64,000 bases of DNA from Hyphomonas jannaschiana VP2. Its GTDB lineage: Bacteria > Pseudomonadota > Alphaproteobacteria > Caulobacterales > Hyphomonadaceae. Positions 34,812 through 43,715 of this stretch are shown here, in pieces. The notes under the pieces were generated by a model. It did no database searches and was not told where the DNA came from. It was given only the letters and a program-made list of their open reading frames with translations. A program made the position numbers and the translations under genes. Each line of letters begins with the position of its first letter. The stretch's first letter is position 1. Location of the stretch: positions 1-64,000 of the forward strand of contig NZ_ARYJ01000009.1 in the NCBI RefSeq assembly GCF_000685215.1, read 5' to 3'.

Positions 34812-35684
34812 TTACCTTACCGGCTCGCCCTCAAGGACCTGATCCAGCGGGATCTGCATCAACAGGCCGTCACGCGCAAAGAACAGGGTCTTGCCATCAC
34901 CCGACAGGCCGGGGCCGAACTCATTGGCTTCGGAATTCAGGGGCGCTCCCGGGTTTTCAGGCGGGCTCCATGTTCCATCCGCAAGCCGTGTACTGGTCCA
35001 GATGTCAGCCCCGCCCGCCTTTGGTGATCTGTGGGAGTAAAAGAAAAGCCGGTTACCGTCCGCTGTAATCACAGCATGGTCATCGGTCCGAATGTCATTG
35101 AGGTCCGTCAGGAAGCGCGTGATCTTCCATTCGCCGGATCCGTCCTGATGGGCCTCCCCGAGGCCATAGCCAAATCCATCCATTTCCGGGCGATTGGACA
35201 CATAGATCATTGTGCCGTCCTCAGCGACCGACGCGATGGTCTCATTCGCGCCGGTATTGATCTCGCCCTCAAGCGGTTCTGCCTCTCCCCACGACTCACC
35301 ATCCCAGGTAACCCGCCAGATGTTGAGGTCTTTTCCCTTGAAAGGCGGTGGCATTTCAGCATCTGTCGCGAACAGGAGAGATCCGTCCTGACGGTTGAAA
35401 CTGGCTCCCTTCAGGCGGCGGCGGGCCGGAAGGTCCATGCGCTTCGGCTCCGACCACTCACCTTTCGTGCGGTGCATTTCATAGAGCCAGGCCTCGTCAC
35501 CATTCTCCTTGGTGAAGATCCGGATCATCCCGTCCGGACTCTCTGTCAGGGAATAGGAAGGCTGGCGGATGTCCGGCGTCTCTGCGTCCGGGAAAACTTT
35601 CACGGGGCCTTGCGGCGGGGCCTCGGAACAGGCTCCGAAGAAGCAAAGAGACGCGACACCAGCCGCCAGGATCTTGATCTTCAT
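34812..35684 (-). CDS. Lipoprotein with PD40/WD40-like beta-propeller repeats
   Basis: About 290 residues. The signal peptide ends in FGAC (lipobox), so it is a membrane-anchored periplasmic or surface protein. The body has repeated blades of the TolB/PD40 type: PSYSLTESPDGMIRIFT, LKGASFNRQDGSLLFATD, ETIASVAEDGTMIYVSNRP, DDHAVITADGNRLFFYSH and FGPGLSGDGKTLFFARDG, each with a D-G turn and an aromatic strand. I start at 35684 because GAGGA is ten bases before that ATG, whereas it is too close to the ATG at 35693. It follows an XRE-type regulator on the same strand. Function unknown. Confidence 0.8.
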   Translation of the reverse strand: MKIKILAAGVASLCFFGACSEAPPQGPVKVFPDAETPDIRQPSYSLTESPDGMIRIFTKENGDEAWLYEMHRTKGEWSEPKRMDLPARRRLKGASFNRQDGSLLFATDAEMPPPFKGKDLNIWRVTWDGESWGEAEPLEGEINTGANETIASVAEDGTMIYVSNRPEMDGFGYGLGEAHQDGSGEWKITRFLTDLNDIRTDDHAVITADGNRLFFYSHRSPKAGGADIWTSTRLADGTWSPPENPGAPLNSEANEFGPGLSGDGKTLFFARDGLLMQIPLDQVLEGEPVR

Positions 35685-35697
35685 GGACTTCATTTCC

Positions 35698-36048
35698 TCA
35701 GGTGAGAAGGCCTACCGGCACGTCCAGCGCCTCAGCGAGTCGCTTGGCGGTCTTCAGCCCGAAAGGCATGCCACGTTCCATGGCGGAGATATGGTTTGCG
35801 CGGATACCACAAAGCGAACTCAGTTCCTTCTGTGTCATCAGCCGGTACTGGCGAAGCGCCCGGACAGGGTTTTCGCCCTGCTCGATCTGTTTGAGCACAT
35901 CTTCCGGAATGTCAGGCTGTGTACTCTGAACAGCCGCTGCCTGCCTGGCTTCGACCTCGCTTAGCCGGCGCTCAAGCTCCTGTACCGTTTTCTCAAGATC
36001 CAGAATTTTGAGTTCCAGGGAGTAAACAAAGTGATCGTCGCTCGGCAT
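35698..36048 (-). CDS. XRE-type helix-turn-helix protein with N-terminal coiled coil
   Basis: A 116-residue protein. The first 35 residues form a heptad-patterned coiled coil (LELKILDLEKTVQELERRL). The C-terminal 65 residues are a lambda-repressor-like HTH: RQYRLMTQKELSSLCGIRAN, HISAMERG, then KTAKRLAEALDVPVGLL. It probably forms dimers or tetramers and binds DNA. The ATG at 36048 (GGAA upstream) is preferred to a TTG at 36060. Its stop is 13 bases before the lipoprotein gene, so the two form an operon and it may regulate that operon. Confidence 0.8.
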   Translation of the reverse strand: MPSDDHFVYSLELKILDLEKTVQELERRLSEVEARQAAAVQSTQPDIPEDVLKQIEQGENPVRALRQYRLMTQKELSSLCGIRANHISAMERGMPFGLKTAKRLAEALDVPVGLLT

Positions 36049-36256
36049 GGGTCTTTCCAACTTCAGGCAGGCACCCTTAGAAGCCCATGCCGAAAGTTTG
36101 ATGTCAGAAATATAAAGCTTCTTTGACGGTCTCCCCGCCCCGGAAATCTGCCTGTCCGGAGAGCATGCAACAGCCCGCCGGGGCCGTCATGCCGACTGAA
36201 AATCCGGCAATTACAAATGTGTAAGCCCATTGACCGGCGCCATGCCACACATTAAA

Positions 36257-36270
36257 TGACCGACCAGTCA
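36257..36270. promoter_or_regulatory. TGAC-N6-GTCA palindrome before tetR of the exporter operon
   Basis: TGACCGACCAGTCA, ending 19 bases before the TetR start codon, in the AT-rich end of the gap between the divergent XRE and TetR genes. Position and shape fit an autoregulatory TetR-family operator. The arms are short, so the exact boundaries are uncertain. Confidence 0.5.
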
Positions 36271-36289
36271 GTTATTATCCAGGTGAGCC

Positions 36290-36916
36290 ATGCTCCGGGC
36301 CAGAAGTGACGCAGCGAAGGACAAACGCCGGCAGGCGCTCCTCACGGCTGCGCTTGACGAAGTTTTCGAGAAGGGCTTCGCAGCGACGCGCATGGACGAT
36401 GTCGCCAGGCGCGCCGGCCTGTCCAAGGGCACACTCTACCTCTATTTCGACTCGAAAGAGGCCCTGTTTCAGGGGCTGATCGAATCCCTCGCTTACCCGA
36501 ATCTGGAAATCGTCGAACAGATCACCGAACAGGCAGAGACGCTGCAGGAAGCTCTGCAGGGCATCCGGCAGTTCGCTCCCACGCTGATCCGGCAGACGGA
36601 CCTGCCCCGGCTGATGAAGGTCCTGATCGGCGACAGCCAGCTCTTTCCAGATCTGGTCCGCGCCTACCGGGAAGACCTGATCGAGCGGGTGCTGGCGATG
36701 ATTGCCGCCCTGCTCAGCCGCGCAGACGCGCGCGGTGAAGCCAACATTGCAGATCCTGAGCTGACGGCCCGCCTGATCATGGCGCCGATCATCTTCTCCG
36801 CACTCTGGCAGGGGGTCTTCAACCAGAACTCCGAAGCGGATGTCGATCTCGACAAGCTTTTCGAAATTCACGAGCAGATGATGCTCAAAGCCCTGGAAAT
36901 CCGATGCGTATCATGA
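36290..36916 (+). CDS. TetR-family regulator of the adjacent ABC exporter
   Basis: A 208-residue regulator. The HTH is at about residues 12-55: LTAALDEVFEKGFAATRMDD, VARRAGLSKGTLYLYFDSKE. The C-terminal domain (FPDLVRAYREDLIERVLAMI, IFSALWQGVF) is of the AcrR/CecR-like type. AGGTGAG precedes the ATG. Its 3' end overlaps the HlyD-type gene by 13 bases, so it is the first gene of the exporter operon and probably represses it, like CecR (YbiH) in front of ybhGFSR in enterobacteria. Confidence 0.87.
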   Translation: MLRARSDAAKDKRRQALLTAALDEVFEKGFAATRMDDVARRAGLSKGTLYLYFDSKEALFQGLIESLAYPNLEIVEQITEQAETLQEALQGIRQFAPTLIRQTDLPRLMKVLIGDSQLFPDLVRAYREDLIERVLAMIAALLSRADARGEANIADPELTARLIMAPIIFSALWQGVFNQNSEADVDLDKLFEIHEQMMLKALEIRCVS

Positions 36917-37866
36917 CCCCGTTTCTGAAGCCTGCCACACTGGCGGCCGGCTTTCTTCTGCTGAGCGTCACCGGCTGCAGCCAGCAGGACGAGCCGGTCC
37001 ATCTCGGCTATGTCGAAGCGGACTGGACCTATGTCGCCGCGCCTGCCGCCGGACGGATCATCGACCAGACGGTCAGCGAAGGCAGCCGCGTCGCACAAGG
37101 CGACTTTCTGTTTCAGCTCGACAGCACAGCCGAAGAAGCCGCTGTGTCCGAAGCAGGCGCCAGGCTGAACCAGGCCGAAGCGCAAGCCGAAGACCTCAGC
37201 ACCGGCGCCCGCCCGCCCGAGATCAAACGGCTTGAGGCCCAGCTGTCAGCGGCCCGGGCCCGGCTGGAGAAAGCAACCAGCGAACGCGACCGGATTCTCC
37301 CATTGGTCGATCAGGGCTTTGCCCCGAAATCCCAGCGCGACACGGTCGAAGCGGAATACGACGCGGCCACGGCCGCCGTTCATGCGGCCGAACAGGACCT
37401 GAAAGTCGCCGCCCTTCCGGGCCGCGACGCCTCCCGCGAGGCCGCAAACGCCGCCACAAGATCGGCCGAAGCCGCAAAGGCCGCCGCCGAATACCGGCTC
37501 AATGAAAGACGCACGATGGCCCCGGTCGGCGGCCGGGTGGAGGAAGTCTTTTTCCGCAAAGGCGAGTTTGTGACACCCGGCGCGCCGGTTCTGGCGATCC
37601 TGCCCGACGATGCCCTCAAAGTCCGTTTCTATGTTCCGGAGACGGACCTTTCTGCATTGAACGTCGGCGACTCCGTCTCCGTGACCGCCGACGGGCTCGC
37701 CAGTCCGGTCAGCGCGAACATCTCCTTCATCGCTCATGAGGCGGAATTCGCCCCGCCGGTCATCTATGCGCGCCATTCCCGGGAGAAGCTTGTCTTCATG
37801 GTCGAGGCGAAAGTCCCGGTTGGCGCCGGCCTTCACCCGGGACTGCCGGTCGAGGTCAATTGGTGA
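36904..37866 (+). CDS. HlyD-family periplasmic adaptor of an ABC exporter
   Basis: A 320-residue membrane-fusion protein. The signal peptide ends in VTGC, so it may be a lipoprotein. Biotinyl/lipoyl-like halves are visible (VAAPAAGRIIDQTVSEGSRVAQGD and the later RTMAPVGGRVEEVFFRKGE, each read in part). A long helical hairpin lies between them (about 75-190, Ala/Glu-rich). A beta-barrel domain ends the protein (LKVRFYVPETDLSALNVGD). It resembles YbhG. The stop overlaps the ATPase start (TGATG). Confidence 0.87.
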   Translation: MRIMTPFLKPATLAAGFLLLSVTGCSQQDEPVHLGYVEADWTYVAAPAAGRIIDQTVSEGSRVAQGDFLFQLDSTAEEAAVSEAGARLNQAEAQAEDLSTGARPPEIKRLEAQLSAARARLEKATSERDRILPLVDQGFAPKSQRDTVEAEYDAATAAVHAAEQDLKVAALPGRDASREAANAATRSAEAAKAAAEYRLNERRTMAPVGGRVEEVFFRKGEFVTPGAPVLAILPDDALKVRFYVPETDLSALNVGDSVSVTADGLASPVSANISFIAHEAEFAPPVIYARHSREKLVFMVEAKVPVGAGLHPGLPVEVNW

Positions 37867-38798
37867 TGGCCACAGATTACGCCATTGACGTCCACGGGCT
37901 GGTCAAGCGGTTTGGCAACAAAACGGCTGTCGCGGGGGTCGACATCCAGATGCCACGCGGCGAGGTCTGGGGCTTCCTCGGCCCGAACGGGTCCGGCAAG
38001 ACGACGACGATCCGGATGATCTGTGGCCTCCTGCGGGTCACCGAGGGGACGGGCCAATGCCTCGGCTATGACATCCGGAAGGACGCCGCCCAGATCCGTG
38101 AACTGACCGGCTATATGACCCAGAAATTCTCCTTCTGGACGGATATGACGATCCGGGAAAACCTTGAATTCGTGGCCCGGCTCTACCGCCTGCCCCATAC
38201 AAGACAAACGGTGGACGAGACCCTTGAAACCCTCGGTCTGACACACCGCCAGCATCAGCTGTCCGGCGCCCTCTCTGGCGGATGGAAGCAGCGTCTCGCC
38301 CTTGCGGCCGTGACCATGCATGACCCGAAACTCCTCCTGCTGGACGAGCCGACCGCCGGCGTCGACCCACAGGCGCGGCGCGACTTCTGGGACGAGATTC
38401 ATCACCTCTCCCTGAAGGGCATGACCGTGCTGGTATCGACCCATTACATGGACGAAGCCGAACGCTGCGACCGCATCGTCTATCTCGCCCATGGCGAAAA
38501 GATCATCGAAGGCCGGGTGCCTGACGTGATCGACCGGTCCGGCCTGCTGACCTTCCGGGGCGAAGGCGCCGGCGTCCGCCGCCTGGCCGATGACATCAAG
38601 CACGAACCGGGTGTCGAACATGTCGCCTATTTCGGGTCCGCCCTCCATGTCAGCGGCCGGAACCGCGCCGCCATTCAGGCTGCCATCGACAAGCATCCGA
38701 CAGATGACGTCAGCTGGAACGAGGTGCGCACGAGCCTCGAAGACGCCTTCATCGCCCTCAGCGCGGAAGCCGGTGAAGACAAACGGGTGCACGCATGA
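37866..38798 (+). CDS. ABC exporter ATPase
   Basis: A 310-residue nucleotide-binding subunit. Walker A is GPNGSGKTTT (about 41-50), the signature is SGGWKQRLAL, Walker B is LLLLDEPTAGVD, and the H-loop is VSTHYMDEAERCD. Its C-terminal extension of about 80 residues is common in ABC-2 drug and lipid exporter ATPases such as YbhF. The ATG at 37866 shares a base with the HlyD stop; a GTG at 37863 is also possible. It overlaps the permease gene by 4 bases. Confidence 0.9.
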   Translation: MATDYAIDVHGLVKRFGNKTAVAGVDIQMPRGEVWGFLGPNGSGKTTTIRMICGLLRVTEGTGQCLGYDIRKDAAQIRELTGYMTQKFSFWTDMTIRENLEFVARLYRLPHTRQTVDETLETLGLTHRQHQLSGALSGGWKQRLALAAVTMHDPKLLLLDEPTAGVDPQARRDFWDEIHHLSLKGMTVLVSTHYMDEAERCDRIVYLAHGEKIIEGRVPDVIDRSGLLTFRGEGAGVRRLADDIKHEPGVEHVAYFGSALHVSGRNRAAIQAAIDKHPTDDVSWNEVRTSLEDAFIALSAEAGEDKRVHA

Positions 38799-39934
38799 CC
38801 GGCCTCTTCCGATCATTCGGCCGCATCTGGGCGGTGTTCATGAAGGAAACGGTGCAGATCCGGCGCGACCGCCTGACCTTTGCCGTCATGTTCGGCATAC
38901 CGATCATGCAGCTGATCCTGTTCGGCTATGCCATCAACATGAATCCCAAACACCTGCCCGCGGCGCTGCTGGTGGAAGAGCAGACCCCCATTGTCCGCAC
39001 CATGGTCCAATCTTTGAGGACGTCCGACTATTATGACTTCGTCATGCAGACGGACGATCCGCGCGAAACGGGCGACCTGCTGGCCCGCGGCGAGGTCGCC
39101 TTTGTTGTCTCCATTCCGTCAGGCTTCACGCGCAAGCTGGTTCGGGGCGAACGTCCGCAGCTGCTGATCGAAGCCGATGCCACCGATCCCGCCGCCGCAT
39201 CGGGTGCCGTCGCTTTCGCGCAGACGATCCTGACGGATGCCCTGCGCCACGACCTGAAAGGGCCGCTGGCCAGTCTTGCCGCCGGGCCGCCGCCTTTCGA
39301 CCTTGTGGTTCACCAGAAATACAATCCTGAAGCCAAGACCAGCTACAATATCGTGCCCGGCCTGCTGGGTGTGATCCTCACCATGACGCTGGTGATGATC
39401 ACCGCCATCGCGATGACGCGGGAGTCCGAACAGGGCACAATCGAGAATCTCCTCGCCATGCCCGTGAAGCCGATCGAGGTCATGCTGGGCAAGATCCTGC
39501 CCTATGTCGTGGTCGGGGCCGGGCAGACCCTTTTGATCCTGCTCGCGGCACGGATCCTGTTCAACGTGCCCTTTATCGGAAATCCGTGGATCCTGTTCCT
39601 CGGCGTCTCCGTCTTCGTGCTGGCAAACCTTGCGCTTGGCTTCACCTTCTCGACCATCGCCCGCACGCAGATGCAGGCCATGCAGCTGACCTTCTTCTTC
39701 TTCCTGCCCTCGATCCTGCTGTCCGGCTTCATGTTCCCGTTCCGCGGCATGCCGGAATGGGCGCAGACCATCGGGGAAGTCCTGCCGCTGACACACTTCC
39801 TGCGTATCGTGCGTGGGGTCATGCTGAAGGATACCAGCCTCGCCCAATTGCAGGCGCCGATCCTCGCCCTGTGCCTCTTCACGGCCGTTGCTGTCAGCAT
39901 TGCCATGCTCCGCTACCGGCGGACACTCGACTAG
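38795..39934 (+). CDS. ABC-2 type exporter permease
   Basis: A 379-residue inner-membrane permease of the YbhS/YbhR type. One N-terminal helix (about 25-45) is followed by a large periplasmic domain (to about 175) and then five helices near the C terminus. The ABC-2 signature MPVKPIEVMLGKILPYVVVG and FLPSILLSGFMFPFRGMP are both seen. Enterobacterial ybh operons have two permeases; here there is one, so it presumably works as a homodimer. The stop lies 6 bases from the convergent epmB gene. Confidence 0.9.
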   Translation: MTGLFRSFGRIWAVFMKETVQIRRDRLTFAVMFGIPIMQLILFGYAINMNPKHLPAALLVEEQTPIVRTMVQSLRTSDYYDFVMQTDDPRETGDLLARGEVAFVVSIPSGFTRKLVRGERPQLLIEADATDPAAASGAVAFAQTILTDALRHDLKGPLASLAAGPPPFDLVVHQKYNPEAKTSYNIVPGLLGVILTMTLVMITAIAMTRESEQGTIENLLAMPVKPIEVMLGKILPYVVVGAGQTLLILLAARILFNVPFIGNPWILFLGVSVFVLANLALGFTFSTIARTQMQAMQLTFFFFLPSILLSGFMFPFRGMPEWAQTIGEVLPLTHFLRIVRGVMLKDTSLAQLQAPILALCLFTAVAVSIAMLRYRRTLD

Positions 39935-39940
39935 GAACAC

Positions 39941-40978
39941 TTATCCCTTGTACGGATGGAGATTACCGTCCCGGCCGCGCAATGCCCGGCCGTCCGGCCC
40001 GTCCACAACATCGGATAGCGCGGCATTCGCCTTGGACACGCCACCTGGAATGTCGATCACATAATGCGGCAGGGCGAGACCGGAGACACTGTCTCTCAAA
40101 GCAGAGTAAAGCGCCTGCCCCTCCTCCACGCTGACGCGGAAATGCCCGGTGCCGGGCGCCATGTCCGGATGGTGGAGGTAATACGGACGGATCCGCGCCG
40201 CCACGAGCGCCTGCATCAGCTCTGCCAGCGTTTCCACATCGTCATTCACCCCGCAAAGCAACACGGACTGGGAGACAAGCGGGAAACCTGCATCGGCAAG
40301 TCGCGCAGCAGCGGCCTTCGTCTCCGGCGCCAGTTCCTTCACATGATTGATGTGGATCGAAATATAGACCGCCTTGCCGTCCGCCTTCAGCGCTTCGGCA
40401 AATTCCGGCGTGATCCGGTCCGGATCGGCGACCGGCATCCGTGTGTGCCAGCGGATGACCTCAACATGAGGAATGGCAGCAATCGCCTGTGTCAAAGCGT
40501 GCGCCCGCGCCGGGGACAGCATGAACGGGTCGCCGCCCGTCAGGATCACTTCCCGCACGCCAGGCTGCGCGCGGACATAATCCAGCGCGGCCTCAAGGTC
40601 TGCCGGAGAGAGGGTCTCACCGATCCCGGGGCCCACCATTTCCCGCCGGAAACAGAACCGGCAATAGACGGGGCATACGGCAACCGGCTTCAGCAACACC
40701 CGGTCCGGATAGCGGTGCACAATGCCGGGCACGGGCGTGTGGGCCGCATCCCCGATGGGATCGCTCAGTTCCTCTGCCGTCCGAACCATCTCTGCAGACT
40801 GCGGCACGAACATACGGGCAATCGGGTCGTCGGGGTCCGTCTGGTCGATCCGGCCGGTGAGAAAGGGTGTGATCGCGATGGCGTAATGGTCTGCGACCGG
40901 CGCCAGCGCCACCGCTTCGTCTGCCGTGACGAGTCCGGCAGCCTGAAGCGCCTGAGGTGTGGTGAGCGGCCGGCTCAT
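39941..40978 (-). CDS. epmB: EF-P (R)-beta-lysine-forming 2,3-aminomutase EpmB
   Basis: A 345-residue radical-SAM, PLP-dependent enzyme that turns lysine into beta-lysine for modifying elongation factor P. The cluster-binding motif is CPVYCRFC (Cys102, Cys106, Cys109). GGDPFMLS follows in the SAM fold, and PGGVSKANA near the C terminus holds the PLP-binding Lys. I start at the ATG at 40978, which overlaps the epmA stop (ATGA); the frame is open six codons further. The length matches EpmB rather than the longer catabolic KamA, and the neighbours epmA and efp support this. Confidence 0.92.
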   Translation of the reverse strand: MSRPLTTPQALQAAGLVTADEAVALAPVADHYAIAITPFLTGRIDQTDPDDPIARMFVPQSAEMVRTAEELSDPIGDAAHTPVPGIVHRYPDRVLLKPVAVCPVYCRFCFRREMVGPGIGETLSPADLEAALDYVRAQPGVREVILTGGDPFMLSPARAHALTQAIAAIPHVEVIRWHTRMPVADPDRITPEFAEALKADGKAVYISIHINHVKELAPETKAAAARLADAGFPLVSQSVLLCGVNDDVETLAELMQALVAARIRPYYLHHPDMAPGTGHFRVSVEEGQALYSALRDSVSGLALPHYVIDIPGGVSKANAALSDVVDGPDGRALRGRDGNLHPYKG

Positions 40979-42000
40979 GTTTCCACCGGCGTCCACTGGA
41001 CATCGTGGATCGAGCGCGCTCCGGCGGCGAGCATGACAAGCCGGTCAAAGCCAAGCGCGACACCGCTCGCATCCGGCATGTGGCCAAGCGCTTCGAGGAA
41101 ATCCTCGTCGATCGGGTAGCGCTCGCCATAGATCTCCTGCTTGAGGTCCATATCGGCCTCAAACCGGGCCCGCTGTTCCGTTGCGTCCGTTAGTTCATGG
41201 AACCCGTTCGCCAGTTCCACGCCGCAGGCATAGAGCTCGAACCGTTCGGCGAAACGCAGATCGTCTGGACAGGCGCGGGCGAGCGCCGCTTCGCAAACGG
41301 GATAGCGGTGGAGCACGGTCAGGCGTTCATCTCCGAGGGCTGGCTCGATCAGGGTGACGAGCACGGCGGAGAATATATCGGACCAGGAAGCATCGTCCGG
41401 CACGCCGACGCCAGCGTCCCGGGCGGCACGCATAAATCCGTCCCGGTCATCCAGTAGTCCATTTAAGTCCGTTTTAGCATGGCGTTGGAACGCTTCGGTC
41501 AGCGTCAAGTACTCCGGAGTCATGCCCGGATCGCAGGTCCGCCCCTTCCAGTGGAGCGCCGTTTCGCCCGTGGCCTTCAGAGCTTCGCGGCAAAGGTCCA
41601 CCGCATCCTGCATCACCATGGCGAGGTCCGCGCCGGTGCGGTACCATTCCACCATGGTGAACTCGGGCGAATGCAGCGGGCCGCTCTCCCGGTTCCGGAA
41701 AACTCTTGAAAAGTCGACGATTTTCTCTTCTCCGGCCGCCAACAGCTTCTTGCAGGAAAACTCCGGCGAAGTGTGCAGGTAAAGCGGGCTGACCTGGCCG
41801 TCATCCGTCCTGAATTCCGTCTCAAAAGCATGGAGATGGGTCTCATTGCCCGGCGAGACCTGAAGGGCCGCACATTCGACCTCCAGAAACCCCTCCCGGG
41901 CGAACCAGTCCGACAGCGCCCGGCGAACCTGCCCCCGCTGCAACAGGAACGGACGACGGTCCCTGTGCCGTGCCGGATGCCACCATTTCCTGTCAGTCAT
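40975..42000 (-). CDS. epmA: EF-P beta-lysyltransferase EpmA (PoxA/GenX)
   Basis: A 341-residue class II lysyl-tRNA synthetase paralogue without the anticodon-binding domain. Class II motifs are present: YLHTSPEFSCKKLLAAG, then FRNRESGPLHSPEFTMVEWY (motif 2 region) and GVALGFDRLVMLAAG (motif 3). It activates beta-lysine and attaches it to elongation factor P. The efp gene starts 149 bases away in the opposite direction, and epmB is coupled downstream. No EpmC is seen nearby. Confidence 0.93.
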   Translation of the reverse strand: MTDRKWWHPARHRDRRPFLLQRGQVRRALSDWFAREGFLEVECAALQVSPGNETHLHAFETEFRTDDGQVSPLYLHTSPEFSCKKLLAAGEEKIVDFSRVFRNRESGPLHSPEFTMVEWYRTGADLAMVMQDAVDLCREALKATGETALHWKGRTCDPGMTPEYLTLTEAFQRHAKTDLNGLLDDRDGFMRAARDAGVGVPDDASWSDIFSAVLVTLIEPALGDERLTVLHRYPVCEAALARACPDDLRFAERFELYACGVELANGFHELTDATEQRARFEADMDLKQEIYGERYPIDEDFLEALGHMPDASGVALGFDRLVMLAAGARSIHDVQWTPVET

Positions 42001-42149
42001 GTGTCCTGCCCAATGTCCGGAAACGTGGAAATATGTGAACCGGCGCTTGGCGAAACACGCAAGTGCCGGTATTGCGAACCCCGATCAGGCGCTCCGGAGC
42101 GGAGCGCTCTATAGCACCGGAGCCAGTCCGGGCAATTCGGGAACACATC

Positions 42150-42722
42150 ATGGCCGTCGAAATCGCAGCGAACATCCGCCGGGGCAATATCATCGAGTAC
42201 ACCGACGGTCAGCTCTATTCCGTCCTCAAGGCGGAATCCTTCCGTCCCGGCAAGGGAACACCGACCACCACGATTGAGATGCGCCGGATCTCGGATGGCA
42301 TCAAGATCGTCAACACCTACAAGACGACCGACAAGCTGGAGAAAGCCTTCGTCGAAGACATCGGCTATACCTACCTTTACCAGGACGGCGACAACTACGT
42401 CTTCATGCACCCGGAAACGTTTGAACAGGTCTATGTGGCCGGCACGATGCTGGGTGACAATGCAGCGTTCCTGCAGGAAAACATGGAAGTTACACTGCAG
42501 ATCTTCAATGGCGACCCGGTCTCGGCCACCCTGCCGGCCCGCATCACCGCGACGATCGCCGAGACAGAACCGGTCGTGAAAGGCCAGACGGCTTCCAGTA
42601 GCTACAAGCCGGCCATTCTGGACAATGGCGTCCGCGTGATGGTCCCGCCGCACATCGACGTCGGCACCCGGATTGTCGTGAACACCGAAGACAACACCTA
42701 TCTGGAACGCGCCAAAGACTGA
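42150..42722 (+). CDS. efp: Elongation factor P
   Basis: A 190-residue translation factor that relieves ribosome stalling at polyproline. The ATG at 42150 gives the usual N terminus [15 protein letters not shown]; the frame is open for 29 codons further up, which do not look like EF-P. The modification loop is FRPGKGTP with Lys35 (Lys34 in the usual numbering), the beta-lysylation site. All three domains are present and it ends YLERAKD. A strong terminator follows. Its partners epmA and epmB are divergent. The window's own ten-proline lipoprotein is a natural client. Confidence 0.95.
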   Translation: MAVEIAANIRRGNIIEYTDGQLYSVLKAESFRPGKGTPTTTIEMRRISDGIKIVNTYKTTDKLEKAFVEDIGYTYLYQDGDNYVFMHPETFEQVYVAGTMLGDNAAFLQENMEVTLQIFNGDPVSATLPARITATIAETEPVVKGQTASSSYKPAILDNGVRVMVPPHIDVGTRIVVNTEDNTYLERAKD

Positions 42723-43120
42723 GGCGCATCAGAGCGGAAACAGTGAAATGCCGGCCCTAGGCCGGCATTTTTCTTTTGTGGCTTATCGTCTGGTTTCTCA
42801 ATGTTTGACCAGCCTATGACGGTCTGGATCACCGAATAAATTCCCGTCGAAGACATGCCGGAATTTCTCGCTCTGGCTGTAGCTGCCACCACAGTGCAGC
42901 GCAGGAATTGCCCTAAAAAACACCGCAACCGGCTACCTCGGCGTCCGAGAGCAGCAGCCATCAATCCACGTGGATTCGACGTCACCGAGAAAATTGGTTC
43001 GACTGTTGGGTACAGTATTTCAATCTTGGGAAATGCAGAGCGGAGAGTGGCCGGCTGATAACAATTGACGCACCTAGTGCCAATTTATTAAGCTTCCCGG
43101 ACATAACAGGAGACACGTCC
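42723..43120. other. Intergenic region between efp and the DUF1330 gene
   Basis: About 400 bases. The left end holds the efp terminator. The rest is AT-richer than the surrounding genes and contains no frame with convincing coding features. An interrupted inverted repeat with AATTG/CAATT arms lies at about 43063-43085, 36 bases before the DUF1330 start; it could be part of a promoter, but the evidence is weak. Confidence 0.45.
42746..42776 (+). terminator. Intrinsic terminator of efp
   Basis: AAATGCCGGCC CTA GGCCGGCATTT is a perfect 11-pair stem with a 3-base loop, followed by TTCTTTT. It begins 23 bases after the efp stop. Confidence 0.9.
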
Positions 43121-43576
43121 ATGGAAGTCCGGAATGAAGTATTCCCATCTGACCCGGCACGCATGCAACAGATGCTGGAGAAAGGCCCTGGCGGCCCGAT
43201 CTTTATGGTCAACCTTCTGAAATTCAAGGATAAAGCGGAATATGACGATAGCCGTGAGACGGATCTCTCTGGACGTGATGCATACATGATCTACGGCCGA
43301 GCGGTCGCTGATATTCTTCCAAAATTCGGCGGCCGGGCAGTGTTTGCCGCTGACGTGACCTTCCTGGCGCTCGGGGACGTCGAAGAGCTGTGGGACGAGG
43401 TCGCCATCGCGATGTATCCGAGCCGGGCCGACATGGTGCGCATGTCCCTGTCCGAGGAATGGCGCGAAGCGGCTGTCCACCGCTCTGCCGGCCTCAAGGG
43501 ACAGCTCAACATCGAGACCGTCCTGCCCGCCGCACAAAAGGACTCTCCATGGGTGAAAAACCTGCTGAGAGATTAG
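43121..43576 (+). CDS. DUF1330 family protein (dimeric alpha/beta barrel)
   Basis: A 151-residue cytoplasmic protein of the ferredoxin-like dimeric barrel class. FMVNLLKFKDKAEY, SGRDAYMIYG, GGRAVFAAD and AMYPSRADMVRMSLSEEWRE are the standard DUF1330 markers. Function of the family is not established. AGGAGA is eight bases before the ATG. It stands alone, with its own promoter region, before a TetR gene on the same strand. Confidence 0.8.
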   Translation: MEVRNEVFPSDPARMQQMLEKGPGGPIFMVNLLKFKDKAEYDDSRETDLSGRDAYMIYGRAVADILPKFGGRAVFAADVTFLALGDVEELWDEVAIAMYPSRADMVRMSLSEEWREAAVHRSAGLKGQLNIETVLPAAQKDSPWVKNLLRD

Positions 43577-43715
43577 AAAAATTCACTCACGCAGTGACCG
43601 CAGCAGCAGGAACCTTTCCTCAAGGCCGATCCTGTTTATTCTGAGAGTATATGTGGTGATGTTGGACAGAACTCGGTTTGCCTGAAGGGCCCGATAGACT
43701 TTGCAAGGATTAGAC

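Noticed and set aside
36061-36240. Search for a small gene between the XRE and TetR genes
   Set aside because: The only frames are short, without start signals; the region is better explained as two divergent promoters.
42855-43058. A 67-residue frame in the gap after efp
   Set aside because: No ribosome-binding site, no recognisable features, and it lies in an AT-rich intergenic stretch.
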